From Wyeomyia smithii (lineage: Eukaryota; Arthropoda; Insecta; Diptera; Culicidae), in the NCBI RefSeq assembly GCF_029784165.1, contig NC_073695.1, forward strand, positions 195,074,857-195,138,856: 64,000 nt of DNA. Reading direction: 5' to 3'. Shown piece after piece: positions 34,005 through 44,092 of the stretch (position 1 is the first letter of the stretch; each line of letters starts with the position of its first letter). A program made the translations under genes and the position numbers. The notes beneath the pieces were generated by a model, which saw only the letters and a list, made by a program, of their open reading frames with translations, did no database searches and was not told the DNA's origin.

Positions 34005-34229
34005 ATGTCTAAATATATGAACGCCAAATACAAGCGTGATGCTCGGAAACGCGCGAAGGACCAGCATGGGGGAAGTGCATCGAAGAAACCAAGTACCAGT
34101 ACGGAGGTCAATTTAAAAGCAGCCAGAGGTAACACGTGTCCAACCTCTGGTTGGGACGCTGGAGAAGGGCCTTCTACTAGAGGTAGGAGAAATCGAACCA
34201 TTTTTAGGACAACCAAACAAATGAATTGA
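34005..34229 (+). CDS. Hypothetical 74-residue basic ORF
   Basis: Start in a fair context (GTGCTATGTC). The product is strongly basic in its first half (MSKYMNAKYKRDARKRAKDQ) and Ser/Thr/Gly-rich after that, with no hydrophobic segment. The composition is more coding-like than its surroundings, and an overlapping minus frame (33812-34264) is probably its shadow. It could be a first coding exon, or the N-terminus of a transposon protein. No family recognised. Confidence 0.25.
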   Translation: MSKYMNAKYKRDARKRAKDQHGGSASKKPSTSTEVNLKAARGNTCPTSGWDAGEGPSTRGRRNRTIFRTTKQMN

Positions 34230-36035
34230 AGATTTAATATTTTCTTGTTCTGAGCTTTAACCAAAAGTTAATTATCTTAATTTGAATTCACATGTACATA
34301 TACTCTGACTGTTGAAACTTGTTTGCGCCGCAAAGAGTTTGTACTTTTACTGTTCAGTGAGGTAGTATTTATATGGGCAAACTGAAATTGAGTAGTACTT
34401 CAACTTCGTTTGCACAGAATTTTCAATACTGCCAATGAGCGGTCAACATTTATTTACTAGGAAAAATGACTGACACGCAAGCAGCCAGATTATCTTTCTT
34501 GAAAAAGTATTCTACTTCAACCTTGCGGTCGTGGCTTTGCACACAAGCTTCCTGTGATTTTTCATGATACCCTTTTCTTTATAATAGGCTCGGAAAAGGA
34601 CACGGTTTATGGCTAATGGCACGGCTTATACACCGAAATTCCATTTTTTAATTAAAACTTGAAACGGGTTTTATTTCACCGCATTCGTTTTGACGCTTGC
34701 ATTTAGACGATAAGATGCATCCAATCGAATACACGGCACATAACTTTTGATGAGAATTCCTGTCTACCTTTAAAATTTTGACGATATCGGTTCGGGTCTC
34801 TTGTATCTTGAAGTTGGTGAAATCTGTCCTTTTCTTTCATCGTGGTTAATTCTGCTTATATCTGTGACTGATCATTGACTAATTTTAGTATCGTGATTCA
34901 CAATACTAGTTCGATCTCACGAGGGACGTTTCAAAGCATTCCATCGCAAACAACAATCATGTTTTTGAGCAACTTTCACGATGATCAGCTTCTGAAATCA
35001 TCAACTCACACCTCATGTTTCAGCCAAAACGCATCGAAAACCTGAACAGCATAAAACAACCACTAATTTACTAATGTTGCTACATTAGCAAAACGTCGAT
35101 TGGAGACATGATTCTCACAAGAACATGAGAGCATTTTTTAATTTTATCTAACAAATCTGCTCACGCAGCTTGTTTTTTTTTGGTCTAGTTTAGATTACAA
35201 CCAATTATTTATATTATCCATCGATAGTTACTAGTGATTAACGATGGCATGATGGCGGTACTGAGGCTTCTAATTGGCACATGTTGCAATGACTGCGCGC
35301 TGGCTGGGGCTAGGGCAACCAGTAACCTCGAAATTATTTTCACAAATAAAAAGCCACAATAACACAAAGCCGGGTTAGCTTTTTGTCGCTCGGCAAGGTT
35401 TGGTACACGATACTCCGCTGTCAGTCTGCGTGTTTCTCCTGCATCACGAAGAGGTCTTCTCTTCTTTCACCTACATATTCCATTCCGAGGCGTCTCCGCC
35501 AGCCCTCCTCTTGCTCTTGGCTGTCTGATTCACGTTGTTGAAATTGATAAAATAAGTTGGATTTCATTGAAGCAATTTTCTGATTAAAGTAAAGGCTTAA
35601 TTCAATCAGTCGCGATTTTTTTCCCTCGCTGATGCTGCTGCGGCGGCCGGCTGGCTGGCGGTGACGATGAGAAATTTTTTGCTCTCGGTCTCGCTGCCAC
35701 AATCGATTCGGCTCGCACATTAAGGCACCACGCTACCCCGAAGAGGGTGTTTATTAGACCAGAAATGTGGCAAAACTGGGTGGAGCACAATAGGAAAAGA
35801 AAATAAATTAAACAAAATTGCTAAATCTCGACGGTTCTGAAGGTATGGTTTAAGAGGGTAGCACATTGAGAGCGGTTTTAACAAGCCACAGACCATGTTA
35901 ATGTATGCTTAATATTATTCGAATAGACAACTAGTTTCTATTTAAAACCTAATTCGAAATCAAGGGTTTTTGAAAATATGCAAGATAATTTTGAAATAGT
36001 TCTCATTGATTTGAAACGAACACTAATTTTGCAGG
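34230..36035. other. Stretch without a recognised gene
   Basis: AT-rich to 35.25 kb, then GC-richer at 35.25-35.72 kb with a 99-codon minus frame (35421-35720) rich in R, E and Q. It shows low complexity and no domain. A TCAGTCTG initiator-like word lies at 35422 on the plus strand but lacks a DPE at the right spacing that I can confirm. Confidence 0.35.
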
Positions 36036-36039
36036 GTAG

Positions 36040-36861
36040 CTACCCGGTATTTTAGCTACATGCCCTACCCAGCGTATCCTTTCAAGCCACTCGGTAGAGA
36101 ATGACTGGTCTCATAAGTGTTTTGTACAGAATACACCTGTTACATATTCAGATTTCGCGACCGTAGTTTTTTATGGAGCCCATTGTAGGAATGATTTCCT
36201 CCGATAATACGCCTTCTAATCTCCCTGCTGGTATCGTTGTTTCCAGTTACAGCCAGATACACAAACTCGTCGATAACCTCCAACTCATCCCCATTGATTG
36301 TTACCATATCGGCTTATCGTGCCCTGTCGTGCGCGGACATCAAGTTTCAGTTGGGCATACGGGTCTGTCACCATCTCAAATTTTCTACCGACAATAGCCA
36401 CATCATCCGCTAAGCAAATAAATTGATCTGTTGAAAATCGTGCCCCGCATGTTAAACCCCGCCAGTCTAATAACGCCCTCTGGCGCGACATCAAACACTA
36501 GGCAGGGGATATCATTACGTTGTCGTAGCCCCCTGTGGGACTCGAAAAAGTCTAACGTTTCACCCGAAATCCTCACACAACACTTCACATTCTCCATCGC
36601 AGCCTTAATCAGTCTCGTCAGTTTTCCGAGAAAGCTATTTTCGTCAAGAATTTTCCATAGCTCTTGTCGTTATATTATATCGTATGCAGCTTTGAAATAG
36701 ACGAAAAGACTTTTGAGGGATCAGCCGCAGTGTAAAGATTTGGTCAGTCGTAGACTGTCCTTCCATGAAACCGGCTTGGTAACTTCCTTTAAATCTGCTG
36801 GCTAATGGTGAAAGACGTTGGAAGATGACCAGGGAAAACACTTTGTGGGCGGCATTTAGGA
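36040..36861 (-). pseudogene. RTE-like LINE, reverse transcriptase segment (3' part)
   Basis: Read on the minus strand from 36861: AILNAAHKVFSLVIFQRLSP, GSYQAGFMEGQSTTDQIF (36.70-36.78 kb), motif A region, MENVKCCVRISGETLDFF and SHRGLRQRNDIPCLVFDV (motif B), AGFNMRGTIFNRSIYLLSG, LADDVAIVGRKF (motif C, ADD kept), and CILYKTLMRPVILY near the end. Several frameshifts. The upstream part of the same element continues next door but in the opposite orientation. Confidence 0.85.
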
Positions 36862-36862
36862 T

Positions 36863-37385
36863 TGCCCGAAATATGACGTCAAGATCATCATCGAGGATTA
36901 CAACACTCAGGTTGGCCTGGAGGAGAAGTATAGACTGGTGAATGAAAATGGCCTCAGACTAATCGAATTTGCCACCTCCAAGAACATGGCCAGGCCATAC
37001 GTAGCACCTTCTTCCAGTATAGCCTCCACCATAGACTCATCTGGAAATAACCACATTTCAATGGATGGCGTGAGTCTGAAGAAGCCCCTTTAGAGGATTG
37101 CTGACACAGTGTTAAAACAGCTATCAGTTGTGCTGCGGAGGAAGTCATGGGACACGTGTAACCGAATCGATGTAACGAGTCAGAATATAGATTGAAACGG
37201 AGGCAGTAAGTCCTACTCTTGAAGGAAAGAAAGCGCCGCCAGGAAGAGGATAAAACACGAAAAGCCAACGCATACCGCAGAGGCTTTGTACCACGAGCCA
37301 AAATGTGTAGGGTTAAGAAGGAAATCATTTTGACGGATGATCGTGAGGCGATCGAAAGGTGAGAGCAGCACTACGATGCACACCT
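36863..37385 (+). pseudogene. RTE-like LINE, endonuclease-to-RT segment, inverted
   Basis: The plus-strand reading from 36863 gives CPKYDVKIIIEDYNTQVGLE, the DFNAQVG endonuclease motif (here DYNTQVG), then NENGLRLIEFATSKNMAR. The reading continues through frame breaks to KTRKANAYRRGFVPRAK and ILTDDREAIER, EQHYDAHL, the segment just before the RT core. It lies head to head with the minus-strand RT segment at 36040-36861. Confidence 0.8.
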
Positions 37386-37556
37386 GATTCCTCACTTGTG
37401 CTTCCGTGTTGTTCTATTCAATTTTAAACCATTTTAATCATCAACGAGCACGATATAATTCACATTGTATGGATATTTGCCAAATTGCACGCCGGTTTGT
37501 TAACTGCCCTTTCGTTTATAATTGAAAAAAAAAAAAACGGCTACTGCGTAAAAAAT

Positions 37557-38542
37557 AGGGGAACTGCCCATTTATTTATCTCATAAAACATGAAAACACA
37601 ATTGAAAACAGGAAAAACGCATATTTTCTTCTTAAACCAATCAGCTAATCCATGGAATCCAAGTGAACTAAGAACATTTCAAATTCCTCATAAAGTAGAA
37701 TCCTCAAAAACTCACTTGAAAGCACTAAATTTGATGTTATAGCCCAGCATCTGCTCTCGAAAATTCATTTAATTCAATCACCTGCCTCAGAAAACAAAAT
37801 CCGCGCATTGTTCTATACGGCTACAACGGGACTAGTTTAGTAACCAACAAAAGTTTTTTTCATCACTAGCGGACCACTTTTTATCTTAATCACTAAACAA
37901 AATCACTCACTACACTAAGAATACTTGAATCTTTGAAATGTTCACCTCAAATTTCTTAAAACAAGCTTGAATTGGCAGAAATATATGAGATGAATTTCTG
38001 CAATTCCTAAATTTTAACTGTACGTATTCTCATCTGTTTTCATTGCGTTGAAGAAAATCAAAAGTTGCCAAACCAGTTTCTGTTAATACGAAAAAATCAT
38101 ACTGAAAATGTTTAATTATTCCGACATAATTGACATAAATCTACGGTACTGTAGTGGTTACCTAGGTTACCAATTTTGCACGTAAACAACTACAGCGGAT
38201 ATCTAGGTAACCTACTACGACGGGCTGCGGCTTCGTTCATTCATGATAATGTGATTAATTCATGATTAACAGCGTGATGAATATGGGGGCGTCGTGAGAT
38301 GAATAATTGAGCAGTGATTCAAGTTTTGAGATGGACATGGAATCGTTCTGAAGAATGGTTTGTTTTACAAAATTCAAGATAAATCTAGCTAATTTTATTA
38401 AACATACAATGCTAAACGATTCCATAGGAGCACGTAAGCATATTTAGTTTATTTGTTCAATTATTCCGCTAAAATTTGGTGTTTAATCCGGGCATTCTTC
38501 GTGAATATCGGCTTGATGAGATAAATAATGGAGCAGTTCCTC
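37557..38542 (+). mobile_element. 1-kb TIR element family A, copy 2
   Basis: Starts GGGGAACTGCCC (37558) and ends with the inverse (...TGGAGCAGTTCCTC), with TA on both sides (37556-37557, 38543-38544), suggesting a TA target. Collinear with 20869-21886 and, in reverse, with the window's last 550 bases. It carries no frame of transposase type. The internal palindrome-like 'gttacctaggttacc' is kept in all three copies. Confidence 0.82.
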
Positions 38543-38721
38543 TACGTGGCGGATGGAATTTTCCTGCAGATTTCTTTGTTTCAACTCAACGGCAAGGCTC
38601 CAGCATATAAAAAGGGTGGTAGGGAGATTAGTTTTTCGAGTTTTCATCCGATTGCCATCACATTTTCAGGGATTGAAAAATAACTATTAAACTTCATTTT
38701 ACCATTTTACTCGTATTTTAT

Positions 38722-40193
38722 TTACAGTCCATACGCAAATGCCCGCACCTTGGCCTTAACCCCGGCCATAAGATTGCGCACAACCTGTAAATCAACCGTT
38801 TTTTGCATGTAAACCCATACTTTCTTCAGTTCCTCGACTGTTCTCACTACCTTAGGTTGTTTAAGAAGGTGCTGCTTCATATTCGCCCAGTACTTTTCGA
38901 TGGGGCGGAGCTCCGGAGTGTTGGGAGGGTTGAACATTTTCGGCACGAAATTGACCTTATTGTCCGCATCAGGGCTGATATTTGTTGACACTCTTGAGTG
39001 AAAGTGAAAAAAAAGCATCCATAAACGTTATTTTTTTACAATCCTTTCAGAGTGCTCACTTCCCGCTTTTTGCATGGAAGTGAACTGTAAAAACACCTCA
39101 TTATATTTCATGCGATGAAAGCAAGACAACAAAATCAGTTTATCAGTTAACGAAGATTGTCAAGGCATCGGTCAGTGCCAGTGAAAAAATGTTTCAGTGA
39201 GGTTCATTTTGGTTGAGTGGTCTGTTTATTTTTCTTTTTCGCTTTAAAGTGAAGATAATTTGGTTGGATTTGTCGTCAAATTTTATTCCGTAACCGTGAA
39301 CGATGCGCGCGATCTATTCCATCTGAGTATAACAGCACGTTACTAGGACGAAAATCTAGTGTATCTGAAAGAGTGCTGCAATCATTGGAAGTGAAAATTG
39401 AAAATGATTGGCTATAATTTTCGAAGAATTTTGCTGGGGAAAATTACCTTTATCAGCACTGGTCCGCATACCACTTCAGCACGTCCTTGGAGTAGTGGCA
39501 TGAGGCCAAATCCGGCCAGAATATTGTTGGGACGTTGTGGACCTTCAGGAGAGGAAGCAGCCGCTTCTGGAGGCACTCTTTCATATACACCTATCCGTCC
39601 ATCGTGTCCTGGGTCACGAAAGGTGCACTCCGCTTCCCGCACGTGCACATGGCCTGCCAAACCAGGAATTTCTTTGCAAATTTGGACATCTTCTGAGTGC
39701 GGACATGTTCCGGAACGCTGAACTTATCCTTGGCCGTGAAAAACAGGTTGCCGGGGATCTATTTAAAGTCGGCCTTCACATATATTTCGTCGTCTATGAT
39801 GCAGCATTCAACTTTCGTCAGCATGTTGAGGTACAACTTCCTGGCACGGGTTTTGGCGGACTTGTTCTGCTTCTCGTCGCGATTAGAGGCCTTTTGTACC
39901 TTGAAAGTTCGAAGCCCAGCCTTAGTTTTGGCCTTCTGGACAAAACTTCGGCTTAGGTGCAGCTTCTTAACCACATCCCGAACGGAGGCGTTCGGGTTTC
40001 GGTTGAAGGCACCAACTCCTTCACTTCTGGGGTTCCGATCGGTGGTCAATCGTTCCTCGTACCGCTTAATCACTCGCGACACCGTGGAATTCGCGATTCC
40101 CAAAGTTTTAGCGATGGAACGATGCGAGAGGTCCTTGTTCTCGTGATGAATGCGCAAGATTTTATCACGCACTAGCTGTTCTTTCGGCTCCAT
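38722..40193 (-). pseudogene. DD37E transposase, near full length, interrupted
   Basis: Start at 40193 (MEPKEQLVRDKIL). Residues 1-60 form a helix-turn-helix (LSHRSIAKTLGIANSTVSRV), followed by a second DNA-binding region. The first catalytic Asp is in IIDDEIYV (about residue 135). The second is in FWPDLASCHYSKDVLKWYAD (about 39480-39510), where the reading meets the MITE at 39461. It resumes at 38962 with NKVNFVPKMFNPPNTPELRP and IEKYW. Counting across the MITE gives 37 residues between the second Asp and the Glu of PIEKYW, the signature of the ITmD37E group known from mosquitoes. There are in-frame stops near 39757 and 39585. Otherwise intact in frame, so fairly recent. Confidence 0.92.
38970..39461. 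mobile_element. hAT MITE family B, copy 2, 492 bases
   Basis: Starts CAGGGCTGATA and ends TATCAGCACTG, flanked by GTCCGCAT at 38962-38969 and 39462-39469 (perfect 8-base duplication). The host reading WYAD/NKVN of the DD37E transposase closes up when the element and one copy of the duplication are removed. Nearly identical to 16377-16869, with scattered single-base changes and small indels. Confidence 0.95.
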
Positions 40194-40759
40194 TTCCGCG
40201 AGTTTTGATCACAGGACTTTGAAACTTGCAGGATGTCAATAATGCACTATGAACTAAATTCACCCCAATTTACATTAAATTTTACCCAACGGTTGAAAAG
40301 TTAGAGCAATTTCATGGTGTGACAATTTCATCGTGGACACCCTTTATGTGAAACTCTTTGTTTAAAATATGAGAATATATTGAAAAAATCAACTTGGTTC
40401 CCGGATGTTGCAAAAATTATTATTACTGCGCACTACAAAATAAGCTTCTACGGTCGTTTAAATGGCTCAATTAAGTATGTAAACACATCAATTATGACGT
40501 ATGGGTCGTACCCAAATTTCACCATCAATGAAGTTTTGATTTTAAGCTATAATTAGTATTAAAATCTCATGTTAACTTATATTAATTCGATAGGGGCGAA
40601 ATGGTCACCTTTAGGTGGGGTGAAATGAGCACACCTTGTCACATAAACTTACCTTATATTCATCTCAGTAGACTTGTGAGTTTGTCTGCTTCCATAGTCA
40701 GTCTTTGTTTACAGTAATGGTTTGAACATATATTAGAAAATCTTTGAGACCGAATCGTT

Positions 40760-40867
40760 CAGAAAAAGGGACTGCAGGCAGAATTGGCCACCATAAGGCG
40801 CGACGGGACATTCACGAAACAAGCCGCCAAGTATCACGGCATCCCGCGACAAACGTTGGCCCATTAG
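40760..40867 (+). pseudogene. psq-type helix-turn-helix fragment of a pogo-like transposase
   Basis: The frame reads QKKGLQAELATIRRDGTFTK, then QAAKYHGIPRQTLAH and a stop. The A-A-K-Y-x-G-I-P-x-x-T-L core is fully kept, more so than in the 2474-2617 fragment. No DDE domain follows. In pogo-like transposases this is the N-terminal DNA-binding domain. Confidence 0.7.
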
Positions 40868-41052
40868 TTGTACTTCTACACAGTTTCAAGATATGTTCTA
40901 TAAGAGTGCTCATGATACCCCGTGGGTGCTCATTATGCCCCATACATCGACTGATTGCTAGTTTTTGATGCATGAATGTAATTTGTGTTTTTCACCATTA
41001 TACGATTAACTTTTCAATTTGTGAATAGTGTACCTTTAATTATAGATAGCTA

Positions 41053-41906
41053 CCGTGGAATGGGGTGAAATTGATCACCTGAAAATTCGTGATCAAAAAT
41101 ACTAATCAAAAGATATTGCTCTTACAACACTAAGCAATGTCAACGTGTCCTTAAACGCAACTTTTGCATGATTCACATATCTGTCAAAGTTAACCCTTGC
41201 ACGCCCGGTGCAATTTTTCATAAAAATTCTTCTAACTTAGTCAAAACTCAATCAAATTTGATCAAACAAGTTCCCAAATAACAAAAAAAAGTATTGAATT
41301 TATTTAAAGTAATCTTATTTGAGAGTTTATTACGTTAAATTTGAAAAAGAAAGTTTGTTGAAAGCTCAAAAAATGTAATTTTCAACAATGATCATTCCAT
41401 ACCATTGAAGAAATACTGATGAATTCACAGGAAATCACAAAGATTTTAATTTCAGAGCTAATTTCTGAGCTTATGCAACAAACCGAATTGAAATCGGTCT
41501 AACGACGAACAAATAAGAGCAAATTTAGCAACAAGCAGCTCGTGAACCAAAATAAAAAAATTTAACCTGAAATATCGTTATTTTCGTTTCCAAACTAGCT
41601 GTAAATGATATTATTCAAAACAGAAATCATCATTTATCTTTAGCATATCGAAAACAGCACATTGCCAAAAAAATGTATGGATTTCAATGGTGATTAATTT
41701 CACCCCAATTAACCTTATAGTACCTTATAGAATTATCGAATTTATTTCATGAAATAGACGATAGAAATTTCACCAATATCCATAGAGGTTTACTGGAGCA
41801 CAAATCAGTACTTGTTTTAAAATTATACTATTTCAGGAAAAATGTACTTGAAGCTAGTTAATTGGAAACTGTTATAAAAATTGATCAATTTCACCCCGTT
41901 CCATGG
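41053..41906. mobile_element. TA-flanked MITE, 854 bases
   Basis: Left CCGTGGAATGGGGTGAAATT (41053-41072) and right the inverse, ending CCCCGTTCCATGG (41906). About 23 of 25 bases match; TA at 41051-41052 and 41907-41908. The interior is AT-rich and non-coding and repeats 'aatttcacccc' (41697, 41887). It sits inside the pogo-like relic. Confidence 0.85.
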
Positions 41907-42159
41907 TAATTCAAGTTTTGCACTGAAGACAGCTTAAAATTTTTGTCGTTTTCCATGCTTAAATCAGCAACCAAGTTAGGGTGCTCATTATGCCCCTATT
42001 TCCCCTATACTCAGTAAAAAGTTGTCATGGATAGTCAAAATATGTTGTACCGACAAAAAACTTCAAAATGCGTTTTTCTCGATTTGATGCCTATGGCACA
42101 TTAACCAATTTTTGAATTATGGGCAGGGCTCCCCAAGCAGCTCCTGCAACGCGAGATAA

Positions 42160-42402
42160 TTATAATCTCAATCCCAACCCCAACCCCAATTCTAATTTCA
42201 ATTCCAATTCCAATTCCAATTCCAATTCCAATTCCAATTCCAATTCCAATTCCAATTCCAATTCCAATTCCAATTCCAATTCCAATCCCAATCCTAATCT
42301 CAATCGCAATCGCAATCGCAATCGCAATCGCAATCCCAATCCCAATCCCAATCCCAATCCCAATCCCAATCCCAATCCCAATCCCAATCCCAATCCCAAA
42401 CC
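42160..42402 (+). repeat. Hexanucleotide array (CCAATT)n then (CCAATC)n
   Basis: About 240 bases of AATTCC/AATCCC hexamers: AACCCC at the start, a block of TTCCAA units (42195-42285), a short TCGCAA block (42303-42335) and TCCCAA units to 42402. The apparent long frames in both directions (alternating Asn-Ser/Asn-Pro or Gly-Ile/Gly-Leu) are products of the repeat and not genes. It lies 30 bases left of the mariner relic. Confidence 0.97.
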
Positions 42403-42439
42403 CATATCTCAAATACCAAGCCTCTTATGTACAAGGTGT

Positions 42440-42957
42440 TCAATAAGCTGGACTACGTTAAAAAATGAAAATACAAGACATTTTTCCCTGAATCAATTTT
42501 TATTGAAGCAGTGTTTATTGGAATCCTTTACGACATAATAACTGGCCGTACACCCCTTTTGTGCTGTATGACGAGCTTGAGACTTTTTTCGAAAAAAAAC
42601 TAATAGGAGGCGCGCATCTCAGGATATCGTCTCAGATCTTGGAGAAAAAAAAACTTGTTAAATAAGTCCAAAAAGCTCACTTTCTGTTCGCACTACTTGG
42701 CCAGCATGTACTACTATATATTAAAGTGCAGGGGATTAAGGTCCGAGGAACTGGAAGGCCACAAAATCTCATCAGTTTGATTTTCCCGATACCACGCTTG
42801 GGCGTTATTCGCCGTGTGGACCGTTGCACCGTCTTATTGAAGGACGTAATGATCCTTCTCGTAAAGGTCCCCTAGTGCAACCATCTCCAGACCATCGGAC
42901 TCATACCACGTGGCGTTGAATTTCACGTTTTTTCTCAATAAATATCAGTGGGAGCTT
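42440..42957 (-). pseudogene. mariner-like transposase, C-terminal part
   Basis: Minus-strand reading: KRGKLPLIFIEK next to the RTE insertion, then EKDHYVLQ (stop), DGATVHTANNAQAWYRENQT and SSSSDLNPLHFNI. QDGA holds the second catalytic Asp; the third carboxylate, expected at the D of NPLD, is His here (NPLH). C-terminal phrases EMRASYQFFFEKSL and LVIQHKRG follow after frame breaks. Inactive. Confidence 0.75.
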
Positions 42958-42967
42958 ACCACGCTTG

Positions 42968-43907
42968 TAGAGGGTTACGGCAAAGTGATGGATTATCGTG
43001 CCTGCTATTCAACATCGCTTTGGAAGGTGTGATACGTAGGGCTGGTATCGATACGAGTGGCACGATTAATAGCAGGTATGTGAAGCTTCGCCGATGACAT
43101 TGATATTGTAGCACGAACTCTTGAGAAGATGACGGAGACGTACATCAGACTGAAGGCTGAAGCCGGACGAATTGAACTGGCTATAAACGCATCGAAGACC
43201 ATGTACATGAGAGGGAAAGGTTCCAGAGAAGACAGTGTAAACCTCCCGCCACGAATTCATATTAGCGGTGATGAAATCGAGGTGGTAGACGAGTTCGTGT
43301 ACCTGGACTCACTGGTGACTGCGGACAACGACACCAGCAGAGAAATTCGTCGACGCCTTACGGCAGAAAATCGTGCCTACTTTGGACTCCGGAGGACGCT
43401 CCGCTCGGATAATATCCGCCGCTGCACGAAGTTAACCATCTACAAAACATCGATCAGACCGGTAGTCCTCTACGGCCACGAAACCTAGACCATGCTCGTG
43501 GAGGACCAACGCGCCTTGAGGTTTTCGAACGGAAAGTGTTGCGTACTATCTGCGGTGGAGTGCAGATGGAAGATGGATCATGGCGGAAGCGGATAAACCA
43601 CGAGTTGCATCAGCTGCTGGGAGAACCACTTATTGTTCAAACAGCGAAAATCGGGAGTCTACGGTGGGCTGGGCATGTCGTTAGGATGTCGGACGACAAC
43701 CCGGGGAAAATGGTTCTTGATAACAATCCGCCTGATACGATGCGACGGGGCGCGCAACGAGCAAGGTGGCTCGATCAAGTGGAAGACGACCTGTGGGGCC
43801 TCCGCGGACGACATGGCTGGCGAGCTGCAGCCATGGATAGAATTGAATGGAGACGACTTCTTCGAACAGCAAGGGACACTTCGGCCTGGAGCTGACTGGT
43901 AAGTGAG
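42968..43907 (+). mobile_element. RTE-like LINE, 5'-truncated insertion with 10-base duplication
   Basis: Flanked by ACCACGCTTG at 42958-42967 and 43908-43917, a perfect 10-base target duplication. The element runs from within RT to its 3' end, finishing GGTAAGTGAG, a short TAAG/TGAG tail as in RTE elements. It breaks the mariner transposase between MVWGRIQAW (right) and KRGKLPLIF (left). Confidence 0.92.
42985..43895 (+). pseudogene. RTE-like reverse transcriptase C-terminal region
   Basis: Reads GLSCLLFNIALEGVIRRAG (motif B to C linker, about 42992-43048), then TYIRLKAEAGRIELAINASK, IEVVDEFVYLDSLVTADND and REIRRRLTAENRAYFGLRR (43129-43487; the stop at 43486 replaces the W of ETW). The last frame, 43536-43892, ends with RGAQRARWLDQVEDDLWGL and WRRLLRTARD. 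Motif C (FADD) is frameshifted near 43090. Only two or three breaks, so this is the best preserved RTE-like copy in the window. Confidence 0.88.
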
Positions 43908-43917
43908 ACCACGCTTG

Positions 43918-44092
43918 AATACGGCCCCAAACCATAACCGACACGACGCTCTGGAACCGCGAAATGTTTTCGTGGCACGGAGAATGCTGCGCCCACAGCA
44001 CATTGTGCGGTTGTTGCAAGTCGAAGAGTTTCTCATCAGAAAACAATCGTGCCGTGAACAACTTTTCTACGACATCGCGGTACTCTAAACAA
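43918..44092 (-). pseudogene. mariner-like transposase, middle part
   Basis: Minus-strand frame with FSDEKLFDLQQPHNVLWAQ (about 44040-43985), whose Asp in SDEK is the first catalytic residue, and FQSVVSVMVWGRIQAW, the conserved VMVWG strand. Together with 42440-42957 it gives one collinear transposase, disrupted by both insertions. The N-terminal helix-turn-helix to the right of 45427 is not recognisable beyond GVDLLTF. Confidence 0.82.

Larger units (their letters stand above)
38600..40350 (-). mobile_element. Tc1/mariner element of the DD37E type, split by a MITE
   Basis: Holds the transposase relic 38722-40193 plus flanks. The right end near 40346 ('tcgtggacaccctttatgtg', inward AGGGTGTCCAC) looks like a terminus. 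The left end is less certain, possibly 'agggtggtaggg' near 38614. Net length without the inserted MITE is about 1.25 kb, normal for the superfamily. Confidence 0.7.
40593..41996 (+). mobile_element. pogo/Tigger-like relic carrying a MITE
   Basis: The left end is GGGGCGAAATGGTCACC after TA (40591-40592). The right end is GGTGCTCATTATGCCCC before TA (41997-41998); 13 of 17 bases match in inversion. A related word GGTGGGGTGAAATGAGCAC lies just inside. A psq-type helix fragment is at 40760-40867. About 850 bases of the interior belong to another TA-flanked element (41053-41906). Confidence 0.6.

Noticed and set aside
33812..34264. Minus-strand frame of 150 codons, one of the longest in the window
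   Set aside because: No domain, Leu/Ser-rich product, and it overlaps a basic plus-strand frame with better composition. Likely chance or shadow.
35421..35720. 99-codon minus frame rich in Arg, Glu and Gln
   Set aside because: Low complexity, no domain and no promoter or splice support; possible but unsupported.
39398..40175. Plus-strand frames of up to 149 codons
   Set aside because: Antisense of the DD37E transposase; the minus-strand reading has HTH and DDE motifs.
42119..42538. Open frames of 139, 103 and 81 codons rich in Asn-Pro/Asn-Ser or Gly-Ile/Gly-Leu
   Set aside because: They are translations of the (CCAATT)n/(CCAATC)n hexamer array; a six-base period keeps all frames open.
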